This document shows positions 1 through 6,276 of a DNA stretch of 6,803 nucleotides, in pieces; the first letter of the stretch is position 1; the number at the start of each line of letters is the position of its first letter. Made by a program: the position numbers and the translations under genes. The notes under the pieces were generated by a model that was given only the letters and a program-made list of their open reading frames with translations, was not told the DNA's origin and searched no databases. Origin of the DNA: Nitrospira sp. (lineage in GTDB: Bacteria > Nitrospirota > Nitrospiria > Nitrospirales > Nitrospiraceae); the NCBI GenBank assembly GCA_015904045.1, contig JABMDG010000001.1, positions 22,590 to 29,392 on the forward strand. Reading direction: 5' to 3'.

Positions 1-1
1 A

Positions 2-319
2 ATGAGCACATTGCCCCTGATGTTCAGAAAAGAAGGGCTGGTTGAGAAACACCAGGTCGAAGGTATTGATCCGAGCGACCGCTATTTCAATCGCGCCATC
101 CTCGTAAACCGAACCGCATCAGGATACGCGGCAAAGGTCATGTACGAAGCCCTCACCGTCGAAAGCGGGTCCCATTCCACCATCACAGCGACAGTCAAAG
201 AGCTGGTGGACAAACTTCAGAAGTTTGGATTCACTCGAATGAGAACCAGAGCGAACTTCAAAGGGACGCGCTACCTGGCGGAAAAAGAAACCTGGGTCGA
301 ATACGCCGATCTGCCCTAA
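2..319 (+). CDS. Small uncharacterised protein, 105 aa (5' end may be cut)
   Basis: I do not recognise this protein and assign no function. The frame opens with an ATG at base 2 and runs to a TAA at 317-319. Only one base lies upstream, so no ribosome binding site can be seen and the true start may be outside the window. The product is soluble-looking, with no signal peptide, membrane segment or cysteine. It has a run of basic and aromatic residues near the C-terminus (FTRMRTRANFKGTRYLAE, about residues 77-94) and a likely amphipathic helix before it (TVKELVDKLQKFG, about 64-76), suggesting a compact mixed alpha/beta fold. It is the only plausible plus-strand gene here and converges on the serine hydrolase, the two stops overlapping in CTAA at 316-319. 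A coding call is favoured because the frame ends exactly where the opposing gene ends and its composition looks protein-like. Confidence 0.6.
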   Translation: MSTLPLMFRKEGLVEKHQVEGIDPSDRYFNRAILVNRTASGYAAKVMYEALTVESGSHSTITATVKELVDKLQKFGFTRMRTRANFKGTRYLAEKETWVEYADLP

Positions 320-1446
320 AAAGCCTGCACGCATTCCTGATAGACAAGATCGTGAATCATCGGGCGATAGGCTCTGATCCCTTCGTTCTTCCTGGTCGGG
401 TGCACCCGATTTGAAAGCAGTACCACTTCTAGTTCACAAGCTGGATCGATCCAGACCGATGTCCCCGTATAACCCAGATGGCCGAATGACTCGGGTGAAA
501 AGTATCGCCCTGATGAAGAGGGCGGAGACGGCGTATCCCATCCTATTGCCCAGCTGGATCCAGGTATATTTGACTGTCTTTTCGAAAAATCCGACACAAC
601 CTCTGGATTGAGAATCGAAGGTTTGCGGTGATACGCAGCCAGCCAGGCCCCCGTCAACCCAAGTACGGCCTCAGCAGTCCCAAAGAGTCCCGCATGCCCG
701 GCGACGCCACCAAGCGCCGCCGCATTTTCATCATGGACCTCGCCACAGAGAAGATGCCCTCTCCAGAAATCCCGTTCAGTGGGAGCAATCGAGCCGATCA
801 TCGAATTCTTCCGAGATTCCCCCTCACTGTCAGTCGGCAAAAAACAGAGCGGCTGCGCGTTCAAGGGCTGGACGATCTGCTCGCGCACAAATCGGTCTAA
901 TGGGGTGCCGCTCAGCCGTTCAACTATCAGACCCAGCAGTATGAATCCGAGATCACTATAGAGACTCCTCTCACCCCTTCCATAGATGAGTCCCTCTTTT
1001 GCAATCATGTGTAGAACCTGTCGGCTAACTTCTGCCCTGGCCTCCGGGGAAGTCGGCAGAGACGCATTCAGGCTCAACCGTTCATAGAACCCACGCCAAC
1101 CCGGCAGGCCGGAACTATGGGTCAACAACTGCCGAAGCGTCGCAGGTCCGGCAGCAGCCCCCTGCAATTCGTGCAGCACTGAATCGGCACGATCATCAAG
1201 CCGGCATTGACCGTGTTGGACCAATAAGGCCATAGCCGTCACCGTGGCCAACGGCTTCGTCAGAGATGCTAAGTCGTAGATCGTCGATGACGTGACTGCA
1301 CTGCCTGGAGGCTCAGTTGAGAGACGCCCGGCTGGTATGACACAGACTCGCTCTCCGCCCTGCCGAATGGCAAGCACGGCCCCGGGGAAAATTCCACCGA
1401 CAACAGCATGATCCAGTGCCGAGCGGAGTGAGGGAGGAACCAGCAT
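316..1446 (-). CDS. Serine hydrolase, beta-lactamase class C / penicillin-binding fold
   Basis: The 376-residue product is a serine hydrolase of the beta-lactamase class C family, which includes esterases, DD-peptidases and YfeW/PBP4B-like proteins. Visible motifs are the nucleophile motif SLTK (residues 61-64), the YSD triad at 163-165 (the YxN position), LTHSSGLPGW (108-117), the family block GEVHDENAAALGGVAGHAGLF (about 235-255), and HLGYTGTS (323-330), equivalent to the KTG box. All catalytic elements are present, so it should be active. Substrate cannot be deduced; a cell-wall peptide or ester is plausible from the context. No signal peptide is visible, so it looks cytoplasmic. The start is uncertain. 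The frame is open to a TTG at 1485, but ATG at 1446 gives the usual family N-terminus (SLRSALDHAVVGGIFPGAVL) and is chosen; neither has a clear Shine-Dalgarno sequence. It follows the DivIVA-like tail by 59 nt and probably belonged to the same transcript. Confidence 0.88.
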   Translation of the reverse strand: MLVPPSLRSALDHAVVGGIFPGAVLAIRQGGERVCVIPAGRLSTEPPGSAVTSSTIYDLASLTKPLATVTAMALLVQHGQCRLDDRADSVLHELQGAAAGPATLRQLLTHSSGLPGWRGFYERLSLNASLPTSPEARAEVSRQVLHMIAKEGLIYGRGERSLYSDLGFILLGLIVERLSGTPLDRFVREQIVQPLNAQPLCFLPTDSEGESRKNSMIGSIAPTERDFWRGHLLCGEVHDENAAALGGVAGHAGLFGTAEAVLGLTGAWLAAYHRKPSILNPEVVSDFSKRQSNIPGSSWAIGWDTPSPPSSSGRYFSPESFGHLGYTGTSVWIDPACELEVVLLSNRVHPTRKNEGIRAYRPMIHDLVYQECVQAF

Positions 1447-1505
1447 AATCGCAATACGCTCGACCGGGTAAGGCCCCTCATACAAGAAACGAACGCCGCT
1501 ATTGT

Positions 1506-1655
1506 TTAGCGGGCGGGACTTGACTCCCCCTGCATCTTATCTTCAGACACCATTCCGCTATCCTGGTAGGCTTCGCTTGTTTCGACATCCAACATCCGCT
1601 CGAAGGTATGAAGCGTCGCCCGCATCCGTTCGACCATCAGCAGCCGTTGGGTCCG
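1506..1655 (-). pseudogene. C-terminal remnant resembling DivIVA (5' part missing)
   Basis: This minus-strand frame is open for 49 residues, from just after an in-frame TAG at 1658-1656 to a TAA at 1508-1506. It begins RTQRLLMVERMRATLHTF and continues ERMLDVETSEAYQDSG, then has a polar, acidic tail. The first half looks like the last coiled-coil turn of DivIVA-family proteins, where a basic/leucine-rich segment of the type LRxxLxTxxRLLD precedes a short disordered end. DivIVA is a membrane-curvature-sensing scaffold at septa or poles, and in many bacteria it lies just downstream of the ftsZ-yggS-proC-yggT block, which fits the position. There is no credible start: the only ATGs are internal (for example the M of LLMVER) and have no ribosome binding site, and the DivIVA N-terminal domain is absent. 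I read it as the 3' stump of a gene whose front is lost at the junction with proC. The family call rests on a short segment and is moderate. Confidence 0.5.
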
Positions 1656-2188
1656 CTACCACTGAGCCCGGTCACGGCATCCATCAACCGTTCTTCAACC
1701 GGCACGACCTTGCCGACTGATTCAAAGATGCACCGCACCGTAGCCACATCCTGTTCGTTCGCGCTGGAACCGATAGCCAATGCCGTCATTCCTTCATGCA
1801 CCATCGCCGGCATATTGGGCATGGCCCGAATGACGCGCGTCTGTCCTCCACAGGCCCCCATAATTCGACTGATCGGCACCCCAGCAGCGATCGAAACGAC
1901 CAGGGCGTTGGCCAGCTCACCACCGATCTCCTTGAGCACTCCGTCGAATGCCTGCGGCTTCACCGCCAGTACCACCACATCGCCCCAGACCGCGGCCTCG
2001 CGATTTGATCCGCCGACCTGGATTCCGAACGTCTTCTTCAGATGATCGAGTCGGACTGCGGCCGGATCGGTGGCCCAAATTCGATCGGGCACACAGAGAT
2101 TGGCGGCCAATATCCCCCCGATCAATGCTTCGGCCATCTGACCGCCACCCACAAAAGCAATCTTGTGTGAGAGTGAGGCGCTAGGCAT
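1637..2188 (-). pseudogene. proC: Truncated pyrroline-5-carboxylate reductase (C-terminal domain missing)
   Basis: ProC reduces 1-pyrroline-5-carboxylate to L-proline with NAD(P)H in the cytoplasm, the last step of proline synthesis. The 183-residue frame shows the Rossmann dinucleotide motif VGGGQMAEAL (13-22), VVLAVKPQ (72-79), SIAAGVP (99-105), RAMPNMPAMV (121-130) and DAVTGLSGSGP (170-180). Normal ProC is about 260-280 residues and continues with an all-helical dimerisation domain containing a conserved VTSPGGTT-type segment. Here three unrelated residues (NGC) and a TGA follow GSGP, and no downstream frame restores the domain, so roughly 85-95 residues are missing. The cofactor domain is intact and unmutated, pointing to a recent event or an assembly error. 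The start is ATG 2188: GGAG lies 6 nt upstream and the start overlaps the yggS stop by 8 nt, suggesting translational coupling. The frame extends upstream to 2296 only inside yggS. As written, the protein should lack enzyme activity. Confidence 0.9.
1645..1658 (-). other. Probable deletion or misassembly junction between proC and divIVA-like tail
   Basis: On the minus strand, ProC coding sequence is convincing up to GSGP (ending near 1650), while the DivIVA-like frame is open only from 1655 downward, with a TAG directly before it. Both frames therefore read across the same short stretch, GGACCCAACGG, where the breakpoint must lie. Conserved ProC sequence would normally read AY after GSGP, and that is lost exactly here. 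The shared bases could be microhomology at a deletion or a collapsed repeat in an assembly; the sequence alone cannot tell which. Confidence 0.6.
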
Positions 2189-2891
2189 GACGCGCTCCAA
2201 AAATAGCGGAGCCGACTCGAACCAATGTTGCCCCTTCTTGAACGGCAATTTCGTAATCGTTCGACATTCCCATCGAGAGTTCACCCATGGCCACACCAGG
2301 AATCCTTTGCGCGGCGATGGCTTCCGCCAATTCCCGAAGCCGGATAAAATGCGTTCTGGCCAACTCGGGCTCAGCTGTCGGAGGCGGAATCGCCATCAAC
2401 CCCTTGATCTGAATATGCGAGAGTGCCGCCATCGTCGATACCAATTGAACAAGCCCGTCCTGCTGAAAACCGCCCTTCGTCGTCTCCCCTCCGATATTCA
2501 CCTCAAGCAAAATATCTTGAGACTGCCCGGCTTCTCCGGCGCGCCGATCAATTTCTTGCGCAAGCTCCAGGCTGTCGACAGAATGAATCAGCTCGAACAT
2601 GCCGATGACCGAGCGAACTTTCCGCCGCTGCAGATGTCCGATAAAGTGCCACCGAACCGGCGCCTGTGCGAGCGCCTCAACCTTCGGAAGCGCTTCCTGC
2701 ACTCGGTTTTCTCCGAGGATCGACAACCCTGCGGCGATCCCCTCCCGAATACGATCAGCCGTGACGGTTTTCGTAGCAGCAACGAGCCGGATACTATCCG
2801 GGCGCCTCCCGACCTTCTCTGCAGCCGACCGGATTGCCGATAGCACCGATTGAACCCGCTGGGCAATCGTCTCTCTCTCGTGTGACTCCAT
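2181..2891 (-). CDS. yggS: YggS/PROSC family PLP-binding protein
   Basis: This 236-residue protein belongs to the YggS/PROSC (PLPBP) family, single-domain TIM-barrel proteins that bind pyridoxal 5'-phosphate without known catalysis and maintain vitamin B6 and amino-acid balance in the cytosol. Family motifs appear in order: the PLP lysine in RLVAATKTV (K41), LGENRVQE (59-66), WHFIGHLQRRK (81-91), IHSVDS (102-107), EVNIGGETTKGG (130-141), IKGLMAIPP (162-170), SMGMSNDYEIA (206-216) and VRVGSAIFGAR (224-234), which forms the phosphate-binding end. Length matches the family. The start ATG at 2891 gives the standard N-terminal helix, although its ribosome binding site is weak. It is separated from pgeF by 98 nt and overlaps proC by 8 nt (ATGCCTAG). 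The yggS-proC pairing is a widely conserved neighbourhood. Nothing looks broken. Confidence 0.95.
   Translation of the reverse strand: MESHERETIAQRVQSVLSAIRSAAEKVGRRPDSIRLVAATKTVTADRIREGIAAGLSILGENRVQEALPKVEALAQAPVRWHFIGHLQRRKVRSVIGMFELIHSVDSLELAQEIDRRAGEAGQSQDILLEVNIGGETTKGGFQQDGLVQLVSTMAALSHIQIKGLMAIPPPTAEPELARTHFIRLRELAEAIAAQRIPGVAMGELSMGMSNDYEIAVQEGATLVRVGSAIFGARHA
2195..2198 (-). promoter_or_regulatory. Ribosome binding site that sets the proC start
   Basis: GGAG sits 6 nt before ATG 2188 on the minus strand, inside the last codons of yggS. It supports this start over the longer in-frame opening at 2296, which lies wholly within yggS and would add 36 residues without family similarity before the Rossmann fold. 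Confidence 0.65.
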
Positions 2892-2920
2892 CGTGCAAAT
2901 CGGGTCTCAATAAGCGCGGT

Positions 2921-2934
2921 CGGCTATCTAGCCG
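2921..2934. repeat. Perfect inverted repeat in the pgeF-yggS gap (near yggS)
   Basis: CGGCTA and TAGCCG flank two bases (TC), a near-perfect 14-bp palindrome centred about 36 bp before the yggS start. The two-base loop makes it a poor RNA hairpin, so a dimeric DNA-binding site is as likely as a structural RNA element. No T-run follows on either strand. Its function is unknown. Confidence 0.4.
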
Positions 2935-2969
2935 TATCATCTCTATTCTAACGGAAGGATCGGACAATT

Positions 2970-2984
2970 GGCAGAGATTCTGCC
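2970..2984 (-). repeat. Hairpin just after the pgeF stop codon
   Basis: GGCAGA and TCTGCC form a perfect 6-bp stem around a 3-nt loop, starting 5 nt after the pgeF stop codon in the direction of transcription. The stem is followed by AATTGTCC rather than a U-run, so it is not a canonical intrinsic terminator. It may protect or partially terminate the upstream ftsZ-pgeF message. Confidence 0.4.
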
Positions 2985-2989
2985 TTCCC

Positions 2990-3733
2990 TTATAAAGGGC
3001 CCAGACCGATCGCGCTGACCATCGTGCCGATCACTTTTCCCTCCCGCCGATAGGAGAAAAACAGATCCTCATGACAGATCGTGCACACATTGACGGACGT
3101 GACAGATTCTGGGCGGACTCCAGCGCTTATCGCTTGCTGCCTGATAAGCGACTTCAGATCAAGATGGGCCTTGCTGCCCCGACGGCTTCGCACCACTTGT
3201 TCAGAATCAGGACAGGCTTGGTGCAGCTTCTCCAATACCGGTCCATCCACCTCATAACAACAGACCCCGGCGGATGGCCCGATACTGAGCCGCAGATGCT
3301 CCGGAGCCGAGCCGAACCGGGACTTCATTACTGTCATGGTCTTCCGCACAATACCAGCAACCGCTCCGCGCCATCCAGCATGCACTGCGGCGACCACTCT
3401 CCGCTGGGGATCGTGGATCAGCACAGGAACACAGTCCGCCGTTCGTACCGCCACCATGATTCCTGGTTGATTGGTTACCAACGCGTCCCAGCCGTCCAGA
3501 AACCGGTCGGATTTCTTCAGGGCGCGATCCACCACAAGCGCATCGGTGCCGTGCACCTGTTTCACGGAGAGTATCCATGAGAAGCTCGCGGCACCTTCGG
3601 CACTCTTGACAGGGAGGGGAGCGCCCACTTCAACGGTGAGGCTTGCTGAATGCCGGCGGGTCCCAAAAAAGTGGCGCACCCCGCTCCGCGGAGGCGCAAA
3701 AGCCGGGACAGTAATGACTGATGCGTTTACCAT
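2990..3733 (-). CDS. pgeF: PgeF/YfiH family (laccase-domain) peptidoglycan editing factor
   Basis: The 247-residue protein is a YfiH/LACC1-type 'polyphenol oxidase laccase' domain protein. Members act on purine nucleosides (phosphorylase/deaminase activity), and E. coli PgeF prevents misincorporation of L-serine for L-alanine in peptidoglycan precursors. The zinc-site residues are in place: H61 in SVKQVHGTDA, C101 in RTADCVPVL (97-105) and H118 in AVHAGWRGAV (116-125). Other family marks are LSIGPSAGVCCYEV (149-162) and VCTICHEDLFFSYRREG (216-232). Length is normal and no signal peptide is present, so it is cytoplasmic. The start ATG 3733 has AGGTGG 4 nt upstream (3743-3738). It lies 42 nt behind ftsZ without a visible terminator, so co-transcription with ftsZ is likely. 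That position agrees with a role in wall precursor quality during division. Whether this protein edits peptidoglycan, or only acts on nucleosides, is not shown by the sequence. Confidence 0.94.
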   Translation of the reverse strand: MVNASVITVPAFAPPRSGVRHFFGTRRHSASLTVEVGAPLPVKSAEGAASFSWILSVKQVHGTDALVVDRALKKSDRFLDGWDALVTNQPGIMVAVRTADCVPVLIHDPQRRVVAAVHAGWRGAVAGIVRKTMTVMKSRFGSAPEHLRLSIGPSAGVCCYEVDGPVLEKLHQACPDSEQVVRSRRGSKAHLDLKSLIRQQAISAGVRPESVTSVNVCTICHEDLFFSYRREGKVIGTMVSAIGLGPL

Positions 3734-3775
3734 GCATCCACCTATCGAGAACCAAGAGTCATGACATTCCGCTGA

Positions 3776-4969
3776 TCAATCTGCCTGCTTGCGGAGAAAT
3801 GTCGGTACATCCCATTCATCTTCCGCCGCAAGAGCAGCCCGATCTATGGACTCCCGGACATCGTTCATCCGCCGGAGGAACGTCGGACGGTCAAGATCCT
3901 TGATTGCCCGATCGGCCGCAGGGACCGCCCCCACCCCAGCCATGACCGGCTGTGAGGGTTTCATCGTGCGGGCCATCGTGCGTTCTGCCCCAATGGCCAC
4001 CGCGGCCTCGGCCTCCCGCTCAAATCCAGTGGCAATGACCGTGATAATCAGATCCTCACCCATGTCAGGATTGATCACCTGGCCCACAATGATATTAGCT
4101 TCGGCATCGGCCGTCTGCTGAATGATGGAAGCGGCTTCCTCAACTTCATGCAGCGACATGGTGGGGCCGCCCGTAATGTTCAACAGGACCCCGCGTGCGC
4201 CTTCCACGCTGCCTTCCTCAAGCAGCGGACTGCAGATGGCCTTTTGGGCCGCCTCAATCGCGCGATTCGGCCCACGTGACACGCCCATGCCCATTACGGC
4301 CCGTCCCGTATGAGACATCACGGTCTTGACGTCGGCAAAATCAACGTTCACATGGCCCGTCGTGGTGATGACATCGGCGATGCCTTGAATGGCCTGCCGC
4401 AGCACGTCATCTGCTACCTTGAAGGCTTCGAGAAGGGGCGTCGACTTATCAACAATCCCCAGCAGCCGCTGGTTCGGAATCACGAGCAGGGTATCGACAT
4501 GTCTACGCAGATCGCGAATGCCCTCTTCCGCATGTTTGTGCCGCCGCTGCCCTTCATATTGGAAGGGTTTCGTCACCACACCCACCGTGAGAATCCCCAT
4601 CTCACGGGCGATACTGGCAACGATCGGCGCAGCACCGGTGCCGGTCCCGCCCCCCATACCCGCCGTCACAAAGACCATATCCGAGCCTTCGAGGCATTCG
4701 CGGATGTGCTCTTTGCTTTCCAACGCCGCTTCCTTGCCGATTTCCGGCTTCGCGCCTGCACCCAGCCCGCGAGTCCGCTCCGGTCCCAGTTGAATCTTGT
4801 AGGGAGCCAGCGAGCGATCCAGCGCTTGGAGATCCGTATTGCTCGCGATGAAATCGACCCGTGCCAGACCGGATGAGATCATGGTATTGACGGCATTGCA
4901 TCCAGCGCCGCCGATTCCGATCACCTTAATACGGACCGGCAGAAGCACATCTTCTTGAAATGAAAACAT
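3776..4969 (-). CDS. ftsZ: Cell division protein FtsZ (tubulin-like GTPase)
   Basis: FtsZ polymerises with GTP into the cytoplasmic Z-ring that organises septation. The 397-residue product shows the nucleotide-binding [11 protein letters not shown] segment (about 18-28), the tubulin signature GGGTGTG (106-112), the T7 synergy loop NVDFADV (208-214) carrying both catalytic aspartates, and the C-terminal peptide [11 protein letters not shown] (387-397) that docks onto FtsA and other partners. A linker of about 65 residues joins core and tail. A second PTFLR copy occurs in it (DRPTFLRR, 360-367), which is unusual. The longest frame begins with TTG at 4972, but ATG 4969 is chosen because AGGAGGT (4982-4976) leaves a 7-nt spacer after GGAGG, against 4 nt for TTG. 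It follows ftsA by 59 nt, with no promoter I can defend in the gap, and precedes pgeF by 42 nt. Gene length and motifs are complete. Confidence 0.98.
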   Translation of the reverse strand: MFSFQEDVLLPVRIKVIGIGGAGCNAVNTMISSGLARVDFIASNTDLQALDRSLAPYKIQLGPERTRGLGAGAKPEIGKEAALESKEHIRECLEGSDMVFVTAGMGGGTGTGAAPIVASIAREMGILTVGVVTKPFQYEGQRRHKHAEEGIRDLRRHVDTLLVIPNQRLLGIVDKSTPLLEAFKVADDVLRQAIQGIADVITTTGHVNVDFADVKTVMSHTGRAVMGMGVSRGPNRAIEAAQKAICSPLLEEGSVEGARGVLLNITGGPTMSLHEVEEAASIIQQTADAEANIIVGQVINPDMGEDLIITVIATGFEREAEAAVAIGAERTMARTMKPSQPVMAGVGAVPAADRAIKDLDRPTFLRRMNDVRESIDRAALAAEDEWDVPTFLRKQAD

Positions 4970-4975
4970 CAAGGC

Positions 4976-4982
4976 ACCTCCT
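4976..4982 (-). promoter_or_regulatory. Strong Shine-Dalgarno sequence of ftsZ
   Basis: AGGAGGT on the minus strand is a near-ideal match to the 16S rRNA 3' end, spaced 7 nt (from GGAGG) to ATG 4969. It fits the high expression expected for FtsZ relative to FtsA and FtsQ, and it excludes TTG 4972 as the preferred start. Confidence 0.85.
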
Positions 4983-5028
4983 CATTCTCCCCGCGTGACA
5001 ACGGCCCGTCGACACGAGGCATCCTCCG

Positions 5029-6261
5029 TTAAAAAACTTCCAATACTCGCTTCGTCCACCCAACCATTTTTGACCAGGTCCCCCCATTGCGAAGCCCGGC
5101 CGTCTCCAATTCATCGGCATGCCGTCGGGCATGCAGCAATAATCCCACCCCCGTCGCATAACTGGGATGCCCGACAATGTCTCGAAGTCCTCCGACTCCG
5201 GAAGGCATCCCGCGGCGAGCCGGAAGGTTCAGCACCTTTTCAGCCGCATCCGGCATCCCTTCCAACAGCGACGTTCCGCCGGTAATCACTACCCCGGCGC
5301 CCAACATGCCTTCATAGCCGGCGCGCGCAATCTCCCTTCGCACAAGCTCGAACATTTCTTCCACGCGCGGTTCGAGGATCTCGGCAATGTCCCGGCGTGA
5401 GAAAGTTCGGGCCGGACGGTCTCCGACGGAAGGTACATCGACGATTTGATGGCCGGTAACCAATTCAGTACGCGCGGTGCCGTGATGGGTCTTGATTTTT
5501 TCCGCTTCGGTTTGTGAGGTCAGAAGACCGATCGCCAAATCTTTCGTCAGATTCAGTCCCCCAATAGGCAACACAGCGGAATGCCGGATACTGCCGTCGA
5601 GAAAGATAGCCAAGTCGGTGGTGCCCCCGCCCAAGTCCACCATCGCCACACCCAAGTCTCGTTCTTCCTGGCTCAACACCGCTTCGCTGGACGCCAGCGG
5701 CTGAAGAATGATGTCCACCACATCGAGCCCCGCCCGATTGACACTCTTGATGATGTTTTGTGCAGAAGTCACAGCCCCCGTGATGACATGCACGTTTACT
5801 TCCAGACGGTTGCCCGACAAGCCAAGCGGCTCACGCACACCTTCCTGCCCATCCACCATGAACTCCCGCGGCAGCACATGCAGAATGCGGCGTTCGTGCG
5901 GGATGACGGCCACCGTTCGCGCACTCTCGATCGCCCGATGGATGTCCTCACGCGTGACTTCCGCGCGCTTCAGCGCCACGACCCCTTTACAGTTCTCGGC
6001 GGAAATATGGCTGCCTGCAATGCCGGTGTAGACTGAGTTGATCTGCACCGCCGCCATTAATTCGGCCTCTTCAACGGCCTTCTTGATCGATTCAACCGTA
6101 CTCTCGATATCAACAACGACTCCTTTGCGCAATCCGCGAGAAGGACTTGATCCGACGCCAATGACGCTCAACCCTCCTGAGTCGGTAATCTCCGCGACGA
6201 TCGCGCAAATCTTGGTTGTTCCAATATCCAGCCCGACAAGGATTTGATCTCGCTTCGGCAT
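5029..6261 (-). CDS. ftsA: Cell division protein FtsA (actin-like Z-ring membrane tether)
   Basis: FtsA is an actin-fold ATP-binding protein that anchors FtsZ filaments to the inner membrane and recruits later divisome proteins. In the 410-residue product the phosphate-1 motif VGLDIGTTKICAIVAE (9-24), phosphate-2 motif VDLGGGTTDLAIF (208-220) and adenosine motif VVITGGTSLLEGM (324-336) are all present. The SHDS-like/1C subdomain lies between about 80 and 160. The last residues (TWSKMVGWTKRVLEVF, about 395-410) form a basic, aromatic amphipathic helix typical of the membrane-targeting sequence. The longest frame starts with GTG 6270, giving a GTGA overlap with the ftsQ stop. ATG 6261 is preferred because AAGGGGGTGAT (6276-6266) matches the 16S anti-SD sequence at all but one base with an 8-nt spacer, and it yields the usual N-terminus MPKRDQILVGLDIG. 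ftsQ ends 5 nt before this ATG, so translation is probably coupled. No defects are seen. Confidence 0.97.
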   Translation of the reverse strand: MPKRDQILVGLDIGTTKICAIVAEITDSGGLSVIGVGSSPSRGLRKGVVVDIESTVESIKKAVEEAELMAAVQINSVYTGIAGSHISAENCKGVVALKRAEVTREDIHRAIESARTVAVIPHERRILHVLPREFMVDGQEGVREPLGLSGNRLEVNVHVITGAVTSAQNIIKSVNRAGLDVVDIILQPLASSEAVLSQEERDLGVAMVDLGGGTTDLAIFLDGSIRHSAVLPIGGLNLTKDLAIGLLTSQTEAEKIKTHHGTARTELVTGHQIVDVPSVGDRPARTFSRRDIAEILEPRVEEMFELVRREIARAGYEGMLGAGVVITGGTSLLEGMPDAAEKVLNLPARRGMPSGVGGLRDIVGHPSYATGVGLLLHARRHADELETAGLRNGGTWSKMVGWTKRVLEVF

Positions 6262-6265
6262 GGCG

Positions 6266-6276
6266 ATCACCCCCTT
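6266..6276 (-). promoter_or_regulatory. Extended Shine-Dalgarno of ftsA overlapping the ftsQ stop codon
   Basis: AAGGGGGTGAT on the minus strand differs at a single base from the full complement of the 16S rRNA 3' end (AAGGAGGTGAT). It embeds the ftsQ TGA stop (6269-6267), so a ribosome finishing ftsQ sits on the ftsA initiation site. This supports ATG 6261 as the start and implies coupled translation of ftsQ and ftsA. Confidence 0.75.

Noticed and set aside
1637..1690. Simple frameshift as the explanation for the short ProC
   Set aside because: None of the three minus frames downstream gives the helical domain or a VTSPGGTT-like block, and only about 130 bases remain before the next gene, so sequence is missing rather than shifted.
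1608..2045. 145-codon plus-strand open frame over the 3' part of proC
   Set aside because: Antisense to clear ProC motifs. It is Thr/Ser/Pro-rich without any recognisable domain.
2189..2296. N-terminal extension of ProC to an earlier in-frame start
   Set aside because: The extra 36 residues lie inside yggS, have no similarity to ProC, and the good GGAG site belongs to ATG 2188.
2163..2843. 226-codon plus-strand open frame
   Set aside because: Antisense to nearly all of yggS, which is intact. Composition is Arg/Pro/Cys-rich and not protein-like.
2970..2984. Intrinsic terminator after pgeF
   Set aside because: The stem is only 6 bp and no U-run follows it, so it is listed as a hairpin only.
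3071..3580. 169-codon plus-strand open frame
   Set aside because: It lies antisense within pgeF, whose motifs are complete. It has no ribosome binding site and its translation looks like a mirror of GC-rich coding sequence.
4310..4876. 188-codon plus-strand open frame
   Set aside because: Antisense to the GTPase core of ftsZ, with no family motif and a His/Arg-rich mirror composition.
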